DNA of 64,000 nucleotides from Acytostelium subglobosum LB1 (GCF_000787575.1 NW_012236521.1:452924-516923); one strand, 5' to 3'. Numbered from the stretch's first letter, positions 43,419 to 53,925 are shown. A program made the numbers and translations. Notes: generated from the letters alone by a model not told the origin.

Positions 43419-43842
43419 GGATGGTTCAAAGGCAATCAACTCATATGCGCCGATGGATGGACCACCGATGCTCAAATAAGAAACGCGATTGACTTCTTTG
43501 ATGTGACAACGTTGGTGCACGAGAAGTCATACCCTCTGCCATGGACAGTCCGTGCAAGTTGCTTCGATGGCAAGGACACGTTATATTTAGTGGGCGATTA
43601 TGGATTTCATCAGCGTATCATTATCAACTGGCAAATCGACAGTGCTTGCGCCTGCGCCAGTTAAACCTGATCCTTACATCCTTACATGTGGTCCACAGCG
43701 TGGAACACTTTATTATTGTACGAATGAAGATGAGAACTTCAAATACTCTGTTAAGATGAATGAATGGACAAAGATTAGTGATAATCCAGGTATGGGACCG
43801 ACTGAAGCAATATGTCTTTTGAACGACAGGCATTTAAAGTAA
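43419..43842 (+). pseudogene. C-terminal relic of a B-box/kelch-like gene, frameshifted
   Basis: It starts just past the copy 3 stop. One frame gives WFKGNQLICADGWTTDAQIR, then FFDVTTLVHEKSYPLPW, and the homology changes frame near 43600 to MDFISVSLSTGKSTVLAPAP and ends KMNEWTKISDNPG. It corresponds to the last 140 residues of copies 1 and 2, so it is a third C-terminal remnant in the array. The frame change and the lack of an N-terminus argue that it is dead. Confidence 0.75.
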
Positions 43843-43894
43843 AAAAATATACTGCGAGTGGAATGATTCCAGAATTTTCTATCAACCATTCCTT

Positions 43895-46800
43895 CTATTT
43901 ATTATTATTCCTTAGAGAGTTCTTCAACTCATCCAGTTCTCTTTGAAGTGATTCAATCCTTGATTGAACTATTTGAGTTTGGTCATCTGATCCAATCACC
44001 AATGTGGACTCTGGTGACATATCCTTGTGATAAGTTGGACGACAGTCGATTTGATCAACCATGGGAATGATCCTCGCACTCGGATACTCGATTGGCCTCT
44101 CTTCTTCCATGTTGATTGATGATGATTCAATTGCATAGAACACGATACCATTGTCCACCCAAGTCTGTCCATGTTGGTTTGAGGGCACAACAGAGTGAAA
44201 GGCAAAGTGTTGGACAGAGTTGACAGATGACTGGCAACTATAACAATGGATTGCAATGTTGCACTGTTTGGATGGGTCTAGAGATACATAACCAATCTTA
44301 TCAATGAGTGTCCATCCAGGCTCAACAACGCTCAATGACAGATAGTATCTTCTTGGTCCATCAACTTGAATTGGATCAGCATTGAATAGGTAGAGTGACT
44401 CCCCTTTCTCGCGGTCTGATTTCCATAAGCTCCATCGAGGCGTGGGCATCTTCCATGGATCTGGTATTTTGTCGTTGGTCATGTAACAATATTGATATTC
44501 ACCTGATCCTCCACCAGTTGTAGTTTGATATTGGTACACCTGGATGGTTGATGAGCCACTCAGGAATACATTGTCGCCACCATTGTACAGCGTGGGCGAT
44601 CCTGGAACAAACTTCTCCCCCTTGACCCGAGTGATTATCTCATTATAAGTCAACTTTGTCGATCCACTCTCCTTGAGTATGCGAGTGATCATTGGAGTGA
44701 ATTGTTTGTTGAGTGGCTGGTGGGATTGAGTTGCCTGGTGATGTGGCAAACAGGCCTGTGGTCTGTAGCAAGATGCCAGGGGACCATGTTGACAACATAT
44801 CCGAAGAGTATGAGCAGTCTAAAAGCAAAGTGAGGTTGACTCCAGCCGACAAAGAGGAGAAGCAATACTTGAATTCTTCGATGGTAAAAGCATTGAGATC
44901 GGCTGCCTTCAAGTCCTTTGTCATGGTGACCAATCCAAATGGGTATGATTCACTTGTGAAGCCTCGTCCAACAAAGACAAAGTATAGTGAGTCATCAGTC
45001 TTGGCATCTTCCAGCAACCAATAGAAAATCTCATTCTTGATACATATCCATGATGGACCATTCACATAGGTACCGTCATCGGACACCTCGGTCAGACCCT
45101 CAGTGAGGATTCTAATGTTGTGTGGTAGAACGTAACCACCTTGGATCAATGCTCTGGCGTGCTCTTGGATGTGGAACTCAATATCTTTGCTAGGTTGTGA
45201 TGGTGTGTTGTAGTATGATACACCGACCAGTAGAGCCTTGACTCGTCGCCCATCGGGATGAGGTGACTTCCAATTGAATGCCGGTTCAATCCTGTATAGG
45301 TTGCCATATGCTTTGTTGTTTGGGATGATTGGCATTGGAGATTGATGTTGATGCATGTTGGTTAACATGGGCACTGTGAAGAGTGGCGATTCATTCTCCA
45401 TCACACCAAACTGAGTGCTGCCCATCAGTGAAGCAGGCGTCATTGGCTCCCATGATCCAACACACACCTGGACATTCTTGGCATTGTACGACTCGAATGC
45501 TGATCCTGGGCATGCACCTCTTGTGCCAATCACCGAGTATGTAGACTCTGGTCCAACACAAATAAACTGACATGCTCCAATCATTGTAAAGGCCATCATC
45601 TGGTATCGCTTGGATTCAGGTGATAATGGTGTGCCCATTGATTGTTGAACAGATAGCAAGACAATCTCACCAATTGGCAACCACTGGATGTAGCTGTATA
45701 GTTCCTCCCATTGCCTCTCACTTGTGGATGTGTTGAATGAATGTGAGTTGCGAGTTCCTAGTGCAGGATCTACAGCGACCAAGTTGATTCCATTCGTTGT
45801 ATCGTTGATAGCTATCAGATTGTTGACCATGATGCGAGACTCTTGTCCAGATGTGACGCAGAAGGTATGGCCTGGGTTGGTGTATAGTGACTTCAAAGGG
45901 AATCGAAGATCACATGTAGTGTATGAGCTGCCTTCTGCAAGACACTCACTCATCACTCTGGCGTCACCTGTCAGGTTGAGACCAACAGTTGAAATCAAAC
46001 AAAATGATTGATTATCAGTGTATGATGATATCAAATATGATCCGAGATAATTGGAGACTGTTGCCCTGGCATCGGCGAGGTAATCGCTGGCGCGGCCCAT
46101 TGTTGACAATGCCACAATGGTACCCTCGGGCAGGTCAGTGATATCATGAGTGAACTTGAGACTTTGTCGTGGCTTCCTTGTCTCATCTGATGTATCATAG
46201 TTGTTGGCAAAGATCACGGTGCTATTTGTTGGATTAATCGCAACAACATTCAAACCATTTCCAAATGTACCATACACTGGTAGTCCATTGATGAAGATAT
46301 ACGAAGGGTCTGATGGTCCAGTAGGGGCCTTGTTGGGAGTAGTGAGTTAGAATGATTGATTGATTAGGCTTGAATGTGGCTATTATACATACTGCATATG
46401 ACACTGCCTTGATGTGGATGTAAGGTTTGACAGGTTTGTATTGTCTCTTGAAGTTGGTGAACAATGTAACGGGTCCAGTGATTGAGAGGTTCTCGGGGAC
46501 TGAGCCAGGTGAACCCTTCCGTCCAATCACAGCATATGATGTAGCTGATGTGATAGAGCATATGGTTGTCTTGGCACCAAGTGTACTAATTGCGAATGCA
46601 AGGTTATATGATATGGCAAAGTCTTGACTTGGGACTCCAGTGCAGATCACAACCAATGTACCAACGGTGATAGACATGATGTCAGTGATCATCTGAAGTG
46701 TGCTCAAGCTTGACGTGCTAGTGACATCATAGTTGCGTGCAAAGTACACTCTGCCATCGTCCTCACTAATGGCAGCCATCAACAGACCGGCATGACTTGT

Positions 46801-47475
46801 GAATGAGGCTGGCACGCCTCCCAAAGATACGTTGATCACACTTGACATGCCCGAGGGTATGGATGTGGGTGTTGATGTCGTTACATAGATGTTGATGGTC
46901 TCATCAATGACCATATTGAAATAGATGGATGATGTGCATGGCGTTGAATGATTGAATGCCATCTCAGTGTACACTGATGGAGTGCCCTTCTTCATAAATA
47001 TGAACCAACAATCATTGTCATTATTATCTTTGAAGTTTGTGATGTACTTGCTGCCCAGCAGTGTCAAACTCTCGAAAGCATCGTCTTCCAGACTGATCTT
47101 GGACATGTTGAGACAATTGGCAACTACCATCACTATCATGCCCTTAGCAAGTGAGTCGATGTACTTGGCAAGAGACTTGGAAATGTTGGTATCTTGGTTC
47201 GTTGTTGGAAAGTTGATGATCTGGTGATCATTGCCCATCACATATCCAAAGGTGACAACATTGATACCTTGCTTCAACGGTTGAGAGTATTCGTTCAATG
47301 GGTAGATACCACTTATGATATCCAATCGATCAATTTTTGTGGTGTTACGCTTGTTACCAAACCTGAATCCAAGGTGTCTGACTCCTCTTTTGACTACGTA
47401 CTCACGTGTCACTGTGATGTGTGGATAGCTCATCGCCGCTGGCTTCGCAACATTCCGGAGCTGGCGCTCCTTCAT
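43895..47475 (-). CDS. Four-ILEI-domain protein with metacaspase-like domain (possible frameshift)
   Basis: Exon 1 (47475-46393) and exon 2 (from 46328) are joined in phase by a 64-bp intron. Four interleukin-like EMT inducer (ILEI, PANDER-like) domains follow one another; key phrases are GINVVTFGYVM, LLMAAISEDDGRVYFARNYD, GLNVVAINPTNSTVIFANNY and GINLVAVDPALG, each with a hydrophobic GTIVALSTMGRAS-like strand. Next is a caspase-fold domain (RRVKALLVGVSYYNTPSQPS, DDSLYFVFVGRGF, LTLLLDCSYSSD). The usual catalytic His of GHG is Arg (codon 44964-44966) and DxCHSG reads DCSYSS, so it is probably inactive. A frame change at about 44700-44770 separates the rest (TKLTYNEIITRVKGEKFVPG to a C-terminal coiled coil, QSRIESLQRELDELKNSL). 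No intron explains it, so it is a mutation or assembly error. Confidence 0.7.
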
Positions 47476-47778
47476 TTAATACTTCCAGATTCTTCTCTTT
47501 ATAGTTTTATATACTTCATAGTAATTAAAAAAGGTATCTGTATCAACAATCAATGTAGAATTGTAGTAGAAATAGAGTTTTAAAGTTCAAAATAATAATA
47601 ATAATTAATCCTAAATTGAGGAGGTCATTTTTGTAATTCTACTACAATTCTACTTTCGATACCTGTTAGCGCTGTAACAGCTTGCACGCCCAAGAGAGTT
47701 ACCAGGAGTGTACTTCCGAAAGTTCACACACTGTTCACCGTTTGTTCACCAAAAGTTCACCAATTGTTCACCGAGCAT
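47476..47778. other. Intergenic region with inverted repeat and GTTCACC tandem
   Basis: It contains the hairpin element described separately and, at 47717-47775, a degenerate tandem of GTTCACC-type units. No gene. Confidence 0.5.
47532..47660. repeat. MITE-like hairpin element, about 130 bp
   Basis: A 17-bp perfect inverted repeat (GTAGAATTGTAGTAGAA at 47555-47571, its complement at 47637-47653) is bordered outside by AGGTATC at 47532-47538 and its complement GATACC(T) at 47658-47664. The inside is AT-rich. Size and structure fit a small non-autonomous DNA element, though no target-site duplication is clear. Confidence 0.5.
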
Positions 47779-50579
47779 TTATTGACTGTAGTCCATGTCA
47801 TCGCCATCATCTTCGTCTTTTNNNNNNNNNNNNNNNNNNNNNNNNNNNNNNNNNNNNNNNNNNNNNNNNNNNNNNNNNNNNNNNNNNNNNNNNNNNNNNN
47901 NNNNNNNNNNNNNNNNNNNNNTGTGAGCACGCAGAGGGAGGAGGAAGGTTGGCAACATTGAGAAATGTAGTGATGGACAACCAAAGTGGCTTGGAAAACA
48001 AGTTCTCCAGGGCGTTGGTTGAAGGGATGACCAGCTGCACATTTGACGGGGACTTTTTGCCACCGACGACTCTCTCTGGATTCACTTGGACTGCGCAATG
48101 CTTTCCTGAGACCATTACGTTGCTCAGAGTGGGGATTTCATCGGGTTGGATCTGGATGTTTGGTGAGACAACAACCGCCACAAATGTCACATCTGGAATG
48201 GCAGCTGATGGGCACACTTTTTTGAGCTCGTCCAACAGTTGATTGGTGGTGATAGACAGCTTGACAATGAAAGCCAGTACGACATGGTCGGAGAGCTTGA
48301 TGTAGAAATCAGAGCTTAGGGACTTCGGACCCGTTCTGTAAAGGATGAAAGGAGAGCAACGCTTGATGACCAGGCCAAAGGAATCAAGCGAGAATTGGAT
48401 GTCTGGTTCGGTGGATGAGTTGGCATCTATGGTGAGAAAACTATCAAGACCCTGAACGTTGTCCTGAATCTTCGGTCCAGTTCTTCGGACAAAGATGGGA
48501 AACCTCTTCGCAGTGGACAGGTCCACAAGTGGGAGTGTCCAAACAATATCCTTTGCTACTGAAGTCTGGGTGTGGGTATAAGTATGAGAGTGATACAGGA
48601 ATCTCACGATGATTGAGTACTCACCGAGAGGAAACTGAACAGGAAAGATGTGGTTGGGTTGGGGTTGATATCCCTGCAAGCAATGAGCTTGCAGACAATG
48701 CTATGCGCAAGGGAGCTCTCAAGTGGGGTCCCGGTGATGTGTTCGCTTCTGGTATAGGCTCTGTACCTATTGACCAGGTCGGCGAGTTGTTGTACTTCTT
48801 GGTCCTTGTCTCCTGTCGAAGCAATCTCCTCAATTGTCATTGGGGGAACACGGACATAGACAAAGTGTTGGCTGTCCTCCATTGGCTCAATGTAAACATT
48901 CAGTGTTTGGAGTAGGCTTGCCAGAGTGCTTTTGTTTTCTGGCAGTCCCCAATGGGCATGGTTGAACTTGGAAGAATGAAGATCGAGAGGAATCTAGTCA
49001 TGATGGATGTTAGCTACTACTACTTTCAGAGGACCACAAGTTCGGTATACCAACTTGGAACAATGATGCGAAGCACAAAGAGAAGTATAGCTTCTTTTTG
49101 ATTGGAGTAAACATGGTTGTTGGGTTGAGCTCACTCTGGAAGTGTTGTTTGACATAGGCATGCATGTCTTTAGAAACAATGCTCATTCCAGGTGGAGTTC
49201 CGAGAAGGTAGTCAACTGATGCCTGAACCAGGCGTGGGGCCCCTAGAGTCAACTTTTTATGTGTTAGTAAGGTGATGGCACGAGTGGAGTAGAAATCTAC
49301 AAACCTCATAGATGGTTTCCAAAGCGCCAGGACGTTGGCTCACAATGACTTGGCGCTTGTGAAAATACTCCTTAATGTGCTCCAATGTGAACTAATGAAG
49401 GAGAATCTGTGTAACGTATGTTCGAGTTGGAGAGATAAAATCTGGAAAGAGATGCTGATTGAGAAGCAATAGCACTGACGATCGCCCAGAGATATAGACA
49501 GGAGCTCCCATTATAACCAATGGCTGGAGGACATGTTCCCAAAACTTGTAGAGGATGCAGATTGAGTCCTCGTCTGAGTGGCTGTTTGCAATGAGATTGT
49601 CTATCTCATCGAAATGGAAGAAGAAATCGTTTGCACGCTCCAGCGAATTGATGATGATGCTCGCTTGGTCAGACGGCAAAGGGCGAGTTGTGTTACCGAC
49701 CAACCTGTGATATACTCTGAACAACGCGTCGGCAACTGCAAGTGACCATGTTTGTGCAATGTCTTTGGACGAATTTGACTGGACCGTGATGGCTCGGAGG
49801 TCGAGAGTGATTGACACCAGTGATGTGAGACGTTTGAGTGCCTCAGCAGGTTTCATAGAATGAGGTTGTGGCCACTGATTGGGGTTCTTGTCAAAGTGGG
49901 CAAGGACAATACCACACAAATCGGGTCGGCTCTTCATGGCATGAATAAAGTGCTGGCCGATTGATGTCTTACCTGAACCCCACATCTGTGACGTAGATAT
50001 GATTGGAAGCTTGATGTTGTTCATCGAACCAAGTGGCACCCCTTGAGTCGATATAACCTTCATGCATTCCGTTGCCATGAAGCAGAGCTCGACTTGTCTG
50101 TCTGTGAACGGAGTGTCCTGGAGCTGTTCATCAGTGAGATGAGTGTCGTACATCTTCGGAGTGAAATGGTACACTACGATGATATATTAGTATAAATCGA
50201 TCTCATCGCTCTCACTTCTACTTACGCGCTTGGCCACCACCTCCTCCTGCAGGACCGGCTTGAGTGTGTATGTTAGTATTGAATGAAGACATTGCGCCGA
50301 TGTTGTTTGTACTTACGAGCTAGAGCTGGGGCTTGGGCTTGCACAAAGAGCTGAGGATATCCTCCTTGAGGGACATTGGTGCTAGGAGCAAGATGATGAG
50401 CGTTGTTGTCAACGGCTGGATTGGTGGCATAGACTCGAAGTGGGGAGGCAGGAACAGCAAGGTCGAGTGATTGTCGGATTGTGTTGATGAGATCTTGGAC
50501 ATTTCTAGCTGTGAAGTCTATCACGGCTTCGTTGTCACCGAACGTAACAACTGCCTGGAATTGTTGTTGGTCGGCCATT
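47779..50579 (-). CDS. Crinkler-like (CR-type) NTPase protein, interrupted by assembly gap
   Basis: Reading from 50579, a ubiquitin-like header of about 90 residues (QFQAVVTFGDNEAVIDFTAR, SPLRVYATNPAVD) is followed, after short introns, by a P-loop NTPase domain (50174-49392). Walker A is MWGSGKTSIG and Walker B is FFFHFDEIDNL, with PVYISGRSSVLLLL as a possible sensor. Further exonic stretches at about 49309-49010 and 49000-48600 (VYVRVPPMTIEEIAST) lead to a C-terminal part (FPIFVRRTGPKIQDNVQG, FILYRTGPKSLSSDFYIKLS). An acidic end (DEDDGDDMDYSQ) lies across the gap. This order resembles Crinkler/CR effectors, known in oomycetes, fungi and amoebae, whose C-terminal domains act in the nucleus of other cells. 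The intron pattern is only partly resolved and the family call is moderate. Confidence 0.5.
47822..47921. other. Assembly gap (100 N)
   Basis: Exactly 100 unknown bases inside the C-terminal part of the Crinkler-like gene; size and content are not known. Confidence 0.99.
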
Positions 50580-50806
50580 GGACACTGAGTAACAAATATA
50601 TGTGAAGAGACAAATAGTAACTGTTGATGACGTCGTTGTTGTAGTTGTTGTAGTAGTTGTTGATGTTGTTGTGTGAATTTTATGAATGAGTGAGCAACAA
50701 AGGTTCTGCTTTGGGTGTTAGTGGTGAAGATGATCTGCCTATCCCTTTTTGGAAACTAATAAATAAATTAAATTAAATTAAACAATTTATCTCTAACAGA
50801 TATAAC

Positions 50807-50977
50807 ATGTCATTATTCAAAGAGTACTATTGGGACGACAACTCGGAGTTCAGAGAGCGTCACAAAGAATACATCAAACAAAAGGTAAGATGCGAATGCG
50901 GCTTCGAGGTAGGTCGCACCAATCTCAATCGACACAAGCAAGGCTACATCCACAAGCAGTTGATGGCCAACAAATAG
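50807..50977 (+). CDS. Small zinc-finger ORF, virus-like type (56 aa)
   Basis: This short ORF starts MSLFKEYYWDDNSEFRERHK and continues with a Cys/His motif RCECGFEVGRTNLNRHKQGY followed by IHKQLMANK. The pattern CxCG, N, H, H after a charged YY/RHKEY lead resembles the small CxCG...H...H zinc fingers that recur in large DNA viruses and Polinton-like or virophage-like elements. It is listed as a candidate virus-derived fossil or domesticated fragment, small and apparently uninterrupted. A cellular origin is also possible. It lies 44 bp upstream of another small ORF and just upstream of a transposon relic, a neighbourhood typical of mobile DNA. Confidence 0.4.
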   Translation: MSLFKEYYWDDNSEFRERHKEYIKQKVRCECGFEVGRTNLNRHKQGYIHKQLMANK

Positions 50978-51020
50978 GTTCAAAGTGATATAAATTAACA
51001 TCTCAGTGTTAATATATAGA

Positions 51021-51266
51021 ATGAGTAGATCATCAAGAGACATAGGCGGCAGACTGAAGAAGACGGGCGTGACCGAGATCAAGATGACAGGCAACTACAC
51101 CCGAGCAGACATCGAACGAATCGCGCAACGAGACAGCAACACGCTCCAACGCTACGGCGCCAACGCAAGGATAGAGGTCGTTCTCGACTACGGCAACCAT
51201 CAGTACCGGTCAGGCACATTCAAAAAGGTAGTGCTGGAACTCGCCACACTTGATAGTATTCTGTGA
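51021..51266 (+). CDS. Small ORF of unknown origin next to transposase relic
   Basis: It begins MSRSSRDIGGRLKKTGVTEI and runs through NYTRADIERIAQRDSNTLQR and ARIEVVLDYGNHQYRSGTFK. The last fifteen or so codons appear to run into the transposon fragment downstream, so the natural end is probably lost. Higher GC and regular codon use distinguish it from the spacer. I do not recognise the family. Together with the zinc-finger ORF it may be the remains of a small virus-like element; this is a guess based on the company it keeps. Confidence 0.35.
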   Translation: MSRSSRDIGGRLKKTGVTEIKMTGNYTRADIERIAQRDSNTLQRYGANARIEVVLDYGNHQYRSGTFKKVVLELATLDSIL

Positions 51267-51930
51267 TGAGACCACAATTGAGTCCAACTTCAAGAACTAT
51301 CGTCAGTACGAGTGGGCCAGACAAGATAACAATACATTCAGCCGTGTTCATGGCATGAGGAGGCTTCCCGGATCCAAGGTCAACCTATGGGGTTGTGTCA
51401 CCAGTGCTGGAGTGGGATTACTGTCAGAGATCGAAGGCAATTTAGAACAAGCTCAATACACGGAGATAATTGACAAGACTGATTCCATCCATCATTATCA
51501 TGGTCAGCTCCCCAATTTCACACTGGTGATGGACAACTGTCCAATTCACAGAGCTACCAGTGTCACCACTCACTTGAGGAGGAGGAGGATTCCAACCTTA
51601 TTCATTCCTCCATATTCACCAGACATCAACATCATAGAGAATCTTTGGGCGATCTTGAAGAAGAGAGTAAAGAGAGAGCTTGCAAAGGCCTCTAGAACAG
51701 ACTTGTCTGACCTTGCAACCGAACAATGGGAGCATATTGATGACCGCATTGTTGAGAACCTCTATGCATCATTGCCTCAACGAATGGAGGATATCATAAC
51801 AGCTGATGGATGGTGGACCAAGTATTGACAATTGCCAATGCCACCAAGAATGTTCTTCGTTGGAACTTAGTCAAACAAAATTCGTTTCATATATAATGGC
51901 CATGTTCATTACTTTTGTGTCCATAACATA
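51230..51930 (+). mobile_element. Tc1/mariner element, 5'-truncated
   Basis: The reading frame at 51250-51828 encodes the catalytic half of a Tc1/mariner DDE transposase: FCDETTIESNFKNYRQYEWA (first Asp), LVMDNCPIHRATSV (second Asp) and FIPPYSPDINIIENLWAILK (final acidic residue). The N-terminal helix-turn-helix DNA-binding part (about 130-150 residues) is missing, so it cannot be functional. The left boundary lies between about 51229 and 51250, where the upstream ORF ends abruptly. The right end, with TTCATTACTTTTGTGTCCAT (51908-51927), looks like a mariner terminal repeat; I found no matching left repeat. The remaining catalytic frame is open with little decay, which suggests a fairly recent truncation. 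Confidence 0.85.
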
Positions 51931-52230
51931 TGAAATATACTGTAAATCTATTTGTATCATAATATATTATTATATTGCCAATTGATGGATGAAGGGCAGG
52001 CCGAGTGATGTTGTTGGCAAATTGGTTGGTGTTGGTGCCACTTGGGATGGATGGATGAGAGTGATTCGAATCATTGGATGTTGTTGTGATTGCCTGCCGC
52101 CTGTCTTGAGAAGGTGGCTGTTGCTTGGTTTGATGTGATTATTATTATGTTTATGTATGTATGTATGATGTATGTATGTACTACTATAAGGGGATGGAGA
52201 GAATAGACTGCATGCACAGGTCCTAGCAGT
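51931..52230. other. Intergenic spacer
   Basis: This follows the transposon's right end. It contains GGATGG and TGTATGTA repeats (52147-52175). Nothing else is recognised before the ATP synthase gene stop. Confidence 0.4.
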
Positions 52231-53025
52231 TTAGTGGTGGGCACCCTTGAGGTTGTAGATGGTGTTATCGCCGACCTTGTCCTTGATCATCCACTCGCCC
52301 TCTGCAATCTCGTTGTAAATCTCATCCTCGAGCTCTGGGTTCTTCTGGAGGATCTCCTCGATGGTGACTGTCTCCAGTCTGTTTCTGAAGTCCTCAGCTG
52401 CGTCCAACTGACCCTGAATGGTGGCCAAAGTAGACTCAATCTCTGGAAGCAAAGCATTCATTGGCTTAAGCTATATGTTGTGCGCGTACGAGTGAGTGAA
52501 TGATTGATTGATTAATTGAGGTCACGTGACATCACTTACAGAATCCTCAATCTGACGCTCAGCGTTGGCAAAGATGGTCTTCTCCTCGTTCTCCCATGAG
52601 TCGATCGAGTCGATGGACTTTTGGAAGACGTTGCGGATAAAGTCGACGGTCTTGGCTGGGAGGAAGTTCTTCTTGAACTCCCAGTTGATGGTTGGGGCGA
52701 CGCCAGAGGCTGGGATGGGGATGTTTGGCAGTGGGTTGAAGCTGTGGAGGTGCTTCAACGAGGACTCGTACTCTCTGTACGACTTCATCAACTCGGTGTC
52801 GGCGGTGAACAGTGGGTTGTTCATGAACTTGGTGAACTGAGCGTCAAACTCGACGTTGTCCTCGAGCTTCACCATCTTGGCAAAGTCGAAATCTGGCACC
52901 TCGACAGCGCGCAAGTTCTCCTCGCTCAAGAACTTGGACACTGGGTCCAATGGCATAGCGGCAGCAGCAGAGACTGGCTTGACCTCAGCAGCCTTTGCAA
53001 GAAGACGAAATGATTGGCGAATCAT
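52231..53025 (-). CDS. Mitochondrial ATP synthase subunit d
   Basis: Two exons in transcript order (53025-52540, 52470-52231) encode about 241 residues. The N-terminus MIRQSFRLLAKAAEVKPVSA is basic and amphipathic with no acidic residue for 14 positions, typical of a mitochondrial presequence. The C-terminal half matches subunit d of the F1Fo stator: PTINWEFKKNFLPAKTVDFI (compare IDWAYYK), a long helical stretch (SWENEEKTIFANAERQIEDS) and TIEEILQKNPELEDEIYNEI with an aromatic near the end (EGEWMI). Subunit d links the peripheral stalk to the catalytic head. The middle (residues 30-110) is extra compared with animal subunit d (about 160 residues). Codon use is biased, consistent with high expression. 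The sequence is diverged, so I keep some caution. Confidence 0.8.
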
Positions 53026-53638
53026 TGTATTGTTGTTGTTGTTGTAAATGTACTATTTAAATATCTGTTATCTGTATCTGTATATAATAAAATCTGTTGT
53101 TATCTCTATCTTTGTTTGAGTGATTCATGGTTGATTGATTGATTGATTGATCGATGAGTTAATAATCTGTTCTCTGTGTTCACTATCAAGGTGATGTCTG
53201 TCTCATGTTCATGACACATGTATATCAATCACAATCTGTCGTGTCATGTCGTGTTGTCATGAGTCGTGTCGGCTGTATCATGTTGCATCATCAGTTTTCT
53301 TCTCTATAGTTCAATGCTGAATGAAAGTATGAATAGACCTACCTAGATGATGTGACAGCAACAAATATGTGTAGTTACAAATAATAATAAACAAAGTTAG
53401 AGTCCAATATTAATAAATATGATTTGAAGATAGTAGGATAGGAGTGCGTGAGGCCGCGCAGAAGTTTGCGAAACTCTGGTTGACACTGTAGTGCGTGACT
53501 GAGTGAGTGAGTGATCACTCATACACACCAAAATGAAAATAATTAATAAAAATCAAATGATTCTTTTTTGTTAACAAGACACACCATTCATACCCAACAA
53601 TCCTTTAATCGTTTTGAACTTCAATGTATAAATGTGCA

Positions 53639-53660
53639 GTGTCAATGATATCATTGACAC
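53639..53660. repeat. 22-bp perfect palindrome
   Basis: The half-site GTGTCAATGAT is followed directly by its reverse complement ATCATTGACAC. It stands 16 bp left of the long hairpin. Confidence 0.75.
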
Positions 53661-53676
53661 AGGTAGATTGGACATC

Positions 53677-53756
53677 AGTCTAACATGGTAGCATTATTAC
53701 AAACGAATGCCCTTCGTTACTCGCAATAGTTTGGTATAATGCTACCATGTTAGACT
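53677..53756. ncRNA. Long hairpin, candidate small-RNA precursor or DNA-element end
   Basis: The arms 53677-53697 and 53736-53756 are 21-bp perfect inverted repeats (core TCTAACATGGTAGCATTAT). Pairing continues inward with few mismatches (TACAAAC against GTTTGGT), leaving a loop of roughly 20 nt. Size and near-perfect stem recall a microRNA-like precursor; a mobile-element hairpin is the alternative. No transcript evidence is available. Confidence 0.4.
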
Positions 53757-53805
53757 GTTGTCCTGACTGCTTTGATCTACCAGACATTGAGATTGTTTCG
53801 TTTAC

Positions 53806-53884
53806 ATATTTGATTAGTTTGATTAGTTTGATTAGTTTGATTAGTTTGATTAGTTTCTTTGATTAGTTTGATTAGTTTGATTAG

Positions 53885-53925
<41 letters not shown>

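Noticed and set aside
43859-43871. TGGAATGATTCCA as a further copy of the intronic motif
   Set aside because: It is intergenic and differs in the central bases, so I did not count it.
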